Shown here: piece by piece, positions 6,227 to 8,520 of the stretch | Numbering within the stretch: position 1 is the stretch's first letter | Layout: every line of letters begins with the position of its first letter | NCBI GenBank assembly: GCA_045599305.1 | Contig: JAZRVU010000113.1 | Span: forward strand, 1-8,520 | Origin: SIG588 sp045599305 | GTDB taxonomy: Bacteria > Bacillota > Clostridia > Oscillospirales > Acutalibacteraceae | Length of the DNA: 8,520 bases | Reading direction: 5' to 3' | Translations under genes and position numbers: made by a program | The notes under the pieces: model-generated | The model's input: the letters and a program-made list of their open reading frames with translations, nothing else | What the model was told of the DNA's origin: nothing | Database searches by the model: none

Positions 6227-6574
6227 ATGAAAGCAAGATTACCGCAAGGCATGGGCGGCGGCCCGAGCAATATGCAGGGGATGCTCAAACAGGCCCAGAA
6301 GATGCAGGAGGATATGGCGCGCGTTCAGGAAGAACTCGCCGCCACTACCTATAGCGCCACCGTCGGCGGCGGCATGGTCACCGCTACGGTGGACGGCACG
6401 CACGAGGTGAAAGAACTGACCATCCAGCCCGACGCGGTGGATCCCGATGACGTGGAGATGCTCTGCGATCTGGTCATGGCCGCCGTCAATGAGGCGATCC
6501 GCAAGGCGGCCGCCGATTCGGAAGAAAAAATGGGAGCAGTCACCGGCGGCATGAGTATGCCCGGCCTGTTCTGA
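6227..6574 (+). CDS. ybaB: YbaB/EbfC family nucleoid-associated protein
   Basis: Small (115 aa) DNA-binding protein of the YbaB/EbfC family, thought to bind DNA as a dimer and help organise the nucleoid or aid recombination. The family signature is clear: an N-terminal helix MQGMLKQAQKMQEDMARVQEEL (16-37), a central Gly-rich sheet (SATVGGGMVTATVDG, 43-57), then a C-terminal helix DLVMAAVNEAIRKA (81-94) and a Gly/Met-rich tail. The length is typical. AAGGAG lies 8 bases before the ATG, and the gene starts 16 bases after dnaX. It sits between dnaX and recR as in many bacteria, implying co-transcription. The molecular role of the family is less well settled than that of its neighbours. Confidence 0.95.
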   Translation: MKARLPQGMGGGPSNMQGMLKQAQKMQEDMARVQEELAATTYSATVGGGMVTATVDGTHEVKELTIQPDAVDPDDVEMLCDLVMAAVNEAIRKAAADSEEKMGAVTGGMSMPGLF

Positions 6575-6589
6575 TAAGGGGGCGGGCGA

Positions 6590-7189
6590 GTGGCCTATAC
6601 GGTAGCGCCGCTGGAGCGGCTGATCGAACAACTGGAGCGGTTGCCCAGTATCGGGCACAAGACCGCCTGCCGGCTGGCGTTTTATCTGCTCGGCGCCGAT
6701 CGTGCCGTTGCAACGGAGTTCGTGGACGCGATCACCGATGCACGCGAAAAGATCCACGAGTGCGGCATCTGCTGCAACCTCACCGACGGCGAGACCTGTC
6801 CGGTCTGCCGCGCCGGCAACCGCGACCGCAGTGTGATCTGCGTGGTGGAGGATCCCCGCGATGTCATCGCACTGGAGCGCGCCCATGATTATAACGGCCT
6901 CTATCATGTGCTGCACGGCACCATTTCGCCCATGGACGGTGTGGGCCCCGATGCCATCCGCATCAAGGAACTGCTGCCCCGCGTGGCGGACGAGCAGGTG
7001 AAGGAGATCATCATGGCGACCAATCCCACCGTCGAGGGGGAGGCCACCGCTTTGTACATCGCCAAACTGCTCAAGCCCTTCGGCGTGCGCGTCACCCGCC
7101 TGGCCTACGGCATCCCCGTGGGCGGCGATCTCGAGTATGCCGACGAGGTCACACTGCGCCATTCGCTCGAAGGCCGCAGCGAACTATAA
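6590..7189 (+). CDS. recR: Recombination mediator protein RecR
   Basis: RecFOR-pathway protein (199 aa, standard size) that with RecO and RecF helps load RecA onto gapped DNA. The order of domains is canonical: helix-hairpin-helix region LPSIGHKTACRLAFYLL (18-34), four-Cys zinc finger (Cys58, Cys61, Cys70, Cys73), Toprim domain from about 81 with VVEDPRDVIALE (85-96), and the C-terminal Walker-like segment ATNPTVEGEATALYIAKLL (143-161), then TRLAYGIPVGGDLEYADEVT (169-188). It starts with GTG at 6590, preceded by GGGGG about 7 bases upstream. No better ATG lies near, and the N-terminal homology supports this start. It begins 15 bases after ybaB. The stop lies inside a 14-bp A/T palindrome. Confidence 0.97.
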   Translation: MAYTVAPLERLIEQLERLPSIGHKTACRLAFYLLGADRAVATEFVDAITDAREKIHECGICCNLTDGETCPVCRAGNRDRSVICVVEDPRDVIALERAHDYNGLYHVLHGTISPMDGVGPDAIRIKELLPRVADEQVKEIIMATNPTVEGEATALYIAKLLKPFGVRVTRLAYGIPVGGDLEYADEVTLRHSLEGRSEL

Positions 7190-7198
7190 TATATTATA
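7185..7198. promoter_or_regulatory. A/T palindrome at the recR-smpB junction
   Basis: TATAATATATTATA is a perfect 14-bp palindrome that includes the recR stop codon, in an otherwise GC-rich operon. It contains a TATAAT that could be a -10 for smpB, but no convincing -35 is found 16-18 bases upstream (TTCGCT at 7162-7167 at best). The role is unknown. Confidence 0.3.
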
Positions 7199-7222
7199 CA
7201 TTATATAAAGGAGGTGCCGCAT

Positions 7223-7693
7223 ATGGAAAAACGGGAGACCACCAAAACGATCGCCACCAACAAAAAGGCCTATCACGATTACTTCATCGAGGAGCAGGTG
7301 GAAGCCGGTATCGAGCTGTGCGGCACCGAGGTGAAATCGCTGCGCCGCAACGGCGCCAATCTGAAAGACGCCTGGTGCGCTATCGACGGCGGTGAGATGT
7401 TCGTCAATGGTATGCACATCAGCCCCTATGAGCAGGGGAACATCTTCAACAAGGATCCGCTGCGTCCTCGCCGTCTGCTGCTGCACAAGCGGGAGATCAT
7501 GCGGTTCATGGGGCTCACCAAGCAGCAGGGGCTCACCCTCATCCCGCTGTCGCTTTATTTCAAGGGCTCGCGGGTGAAGGTGCAGGTCGGCCTGTGCCGC
7601 GGCAAGAAACTGTATGATAAACGCGACGATGCCGCCCGTCGGGATATGAAGCGCGAGGCGGAACGCGCGCTGAAAGAGCACAATGCCCGGTAA
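7223..7693 (+). CDS. smpB: SsrA-binding protein SmpB
   Basis: Binds tmRNA and delivers it to stalled ribosomes for trans-translation (156 aa, normal length). Visible family blocks: IATNKKAYHDYFIEEQVEAG (10-29), CGTEVKSLRRNGANLKDAW (33-51), MHISPYEQGN (64-73), DPLRPRRLLLHKREI (78-92) and GKKLYDKRD (127-135), with a basic C-terminal tail that enters the decoding site. I start it at ATG 7223 because AAGGAGG (7208-7214) lies 8 bases upstream; an in-frame GTG at 7214 overlaps that ribosome site and is rejected. It follows recR by 33 bases and is the last gene of the operon, with a strong terminator after it. tmRNA itself (ssrA) is not in this window. Confidence 0.97.
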   Translation: MEKRETTKTIATNKKAYHDYFIEEQVEAGIELCGTEVKSLRRNGANLKDAWCAIDGGEMFVNGMHISPYEQGNIFNKDPLRPRRLLLHKREIMRFMGLTKQQGLTLIPLSLYFKGSRVKVQVGLCRGKKLYDKRDDAARRDMKREAERALKEHNAR

Positions 7694-7711
7694 TTGTTGC
7701 CAAAACACCCG

Positions 7712-7747
7712 AAAGAGACCCGAAAAGTCGTTTTCGGGTCTCTTTTT
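7712..7747 (+). terminator. Intrinsic terminator after smpB
   Basis: AAAGAGACCCGAAAA (7712-7726) pairs with TTTTCGGGTCTCTTT (7731-7745) around a GTCG loop, a 15-bp perfect stem ending in a T run. It ends the ffs-dnaX-ybaB-recR-smpB transcript and shields it from the rRNA promoter. Confidence 0.95.
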
Positions 7748-7789
7748 GCCCTCGAAAGTCTACAATTTGTAATAAAACCGTCGAAAAAT

Positions 7790-7871
7790 ACGGCAAAAAA
7801 GAAAAGCGAAAAAAACTCAAAAAAATTTGAAAAAAAGGGTTGACAAACGGAACGGGATTTGGTATTATAAT
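7790..7871 (+). promoter_or_regulatory. rRNA operon promoter with A-tract UP-like element
   Basis: TTGACA (7840-7845) and TATTAT (7863-7868) are 17 bases apart. An overlapping TATAAT at 7866-7871 would need a 20-base spacer, so TATTAT is preferred. Upstream, 7790-7837 is dominated by A-tracts in phase with strong rRNA promoters of Gram-positives (UP-like element). The predicted start is near 7875. It uses the same -35 and -10 words as the glyS promoter. Confidence 0.88.
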
Positions 7872-7874
7872 CAA

Positions 7875-8110
7875 GCGCTCTGCGGACGGGGGGTCAAAAC
7901 CCCGGGGCCAAAGAGGGCGTGAGGACCTTGAAAATTAAACAACGTAAAGACGAAAAGAAACACACTACCCGTTAATTCGCAGTTCCGGTAGGAACTGCAA
8001 GTAACCGGAAACGGAGGTCGGTGAAAATCCGACCAAACACGCTATGCGTGAAGATGAGCATAACAAATGCTCTGAGAATGATTAGAACTGTGAAAACGGT
8101 TTTGATACCA
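7875..8110 (+). ncRNA. Structured 5' leader of the pre-16S rRNA
   Basis: About 235 nt between the predicted start and mature 16S, with no protein gene. Local hairpins in order: GGGG-TCAAAA-CCCC (7890-7903) enclosed by GCGCTCT/AGAGGGC (7875-7881 with 7912-7918, one mismatch); GCAGTTCC-GGTA-GGAACTGC (7979-7998); GGTCGG/CCGACC (8016-8034); CACGC-TAT-GCGTG (8038-8050); GAGCAT-AACAA-ATGCTC (8056-8072); AACTG/CGGTT (8086-8101). Such leaders are removed by RNases during 16S maturation; which part pairs with the 3' flank cannot be seen because the operon is cut. Confidence 0.75.
7919..7943 (+). promoter_or_regulatory. boxA-like rRNA antitermination element
   Basis: GGACCTTGAAAATTAAACAA resembles the TTCTTTGAAAACTAAACAA leader motif found before 16S and 23S genes in Bacillus and Clostridia, where Nus factors bind to prevent early termination. 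It lies about 45 nt into the transcript, a suitable place. The call rests on similarity and position. Confidence 0.6.

Positions 8111-8520
<410 letters not shown>

Noticed and set aside
7214..7222. Alternative GTG start for smpB
   Set aside because: It overlaps the AAGGAGG ribosome site that serves the ATG at 7223.
8002..8034. Resemblance to part of a cobalamin riboswitch (CCGGAA then GGTGAAAATCC)
   Set aside because: The GCCACTG B12 box and the expected following CCCGC-ACTG block are absent, and it lies in an rRNA leader; the match is a short hairpin.

Overview
The window looks like chromosome from a Gram-positive anaerobe of the Clostridia, most likely the clostridial cluster IV / Oscillospirales (Ruminococcus-like) group. 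The evidence is: dockerin-bearing secreted glycoside hydrolases, a one-chain GlyRS, strong AAGGAGG ribosome binding sites, a scr-dnaX-ybaB-recR gene order of the Bacillus/Clostridium type, and a partial 16S rRNA whose variable regions read like that group. The genus cannot be fixed from this sequence alone.

Layout, left to right. Positions 1-180 hold no gene. They carry a small inverted-repeat element with two internal direct repeats and hairpins, then a GC-rich stem just beyond the end of the first gene. On the minus strand, 1456-2709 and then 181-1443 form a two-gene operon. Both encode a signal peptide, an N-terminal type I dockerin, a Pro-Glu linker and a clan GH-A type (beta/alpha)8 catalytic domain. 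They are close tandem paralogues, read from one extended -10 promoter near 2760-2788. Next, also on the minus strand, is glyS (2894-4270), with its own consensus promoter and a strong terminator that separates it from the dockerin operon.

From 4408 rightward everything is on the plus strand. A consensus promoter drives the SRP RNA (ffs, about 4447-4595, small form without an Alu domain). It is followed within about 20 bases by dnaX, ybaB, recR and smpB, a compact housekeeping operon for the replication clamp loader, a nucleoid-associated protein, recombination mediation and ribosome rescue. A 15-bp-stem terminator ends it. An A-rich UP-like tract, an rRNA-type promoter and a structured leader of about 235 nt with a boxA-like element then lead into the 16S rRNA gene, cut by the window end after about 410 nt.

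The left third is accessory (plant polysaccharide breakdown, probably cellulosomal) and the right two thirds are ordinary housekeeping genes. I see no convincing wholly new system. The points most worth checking are the duplicated dockerin enzymes of unassigned glycosidase family, the ffs-dnaX junction, and the small repeat element at the left edge.
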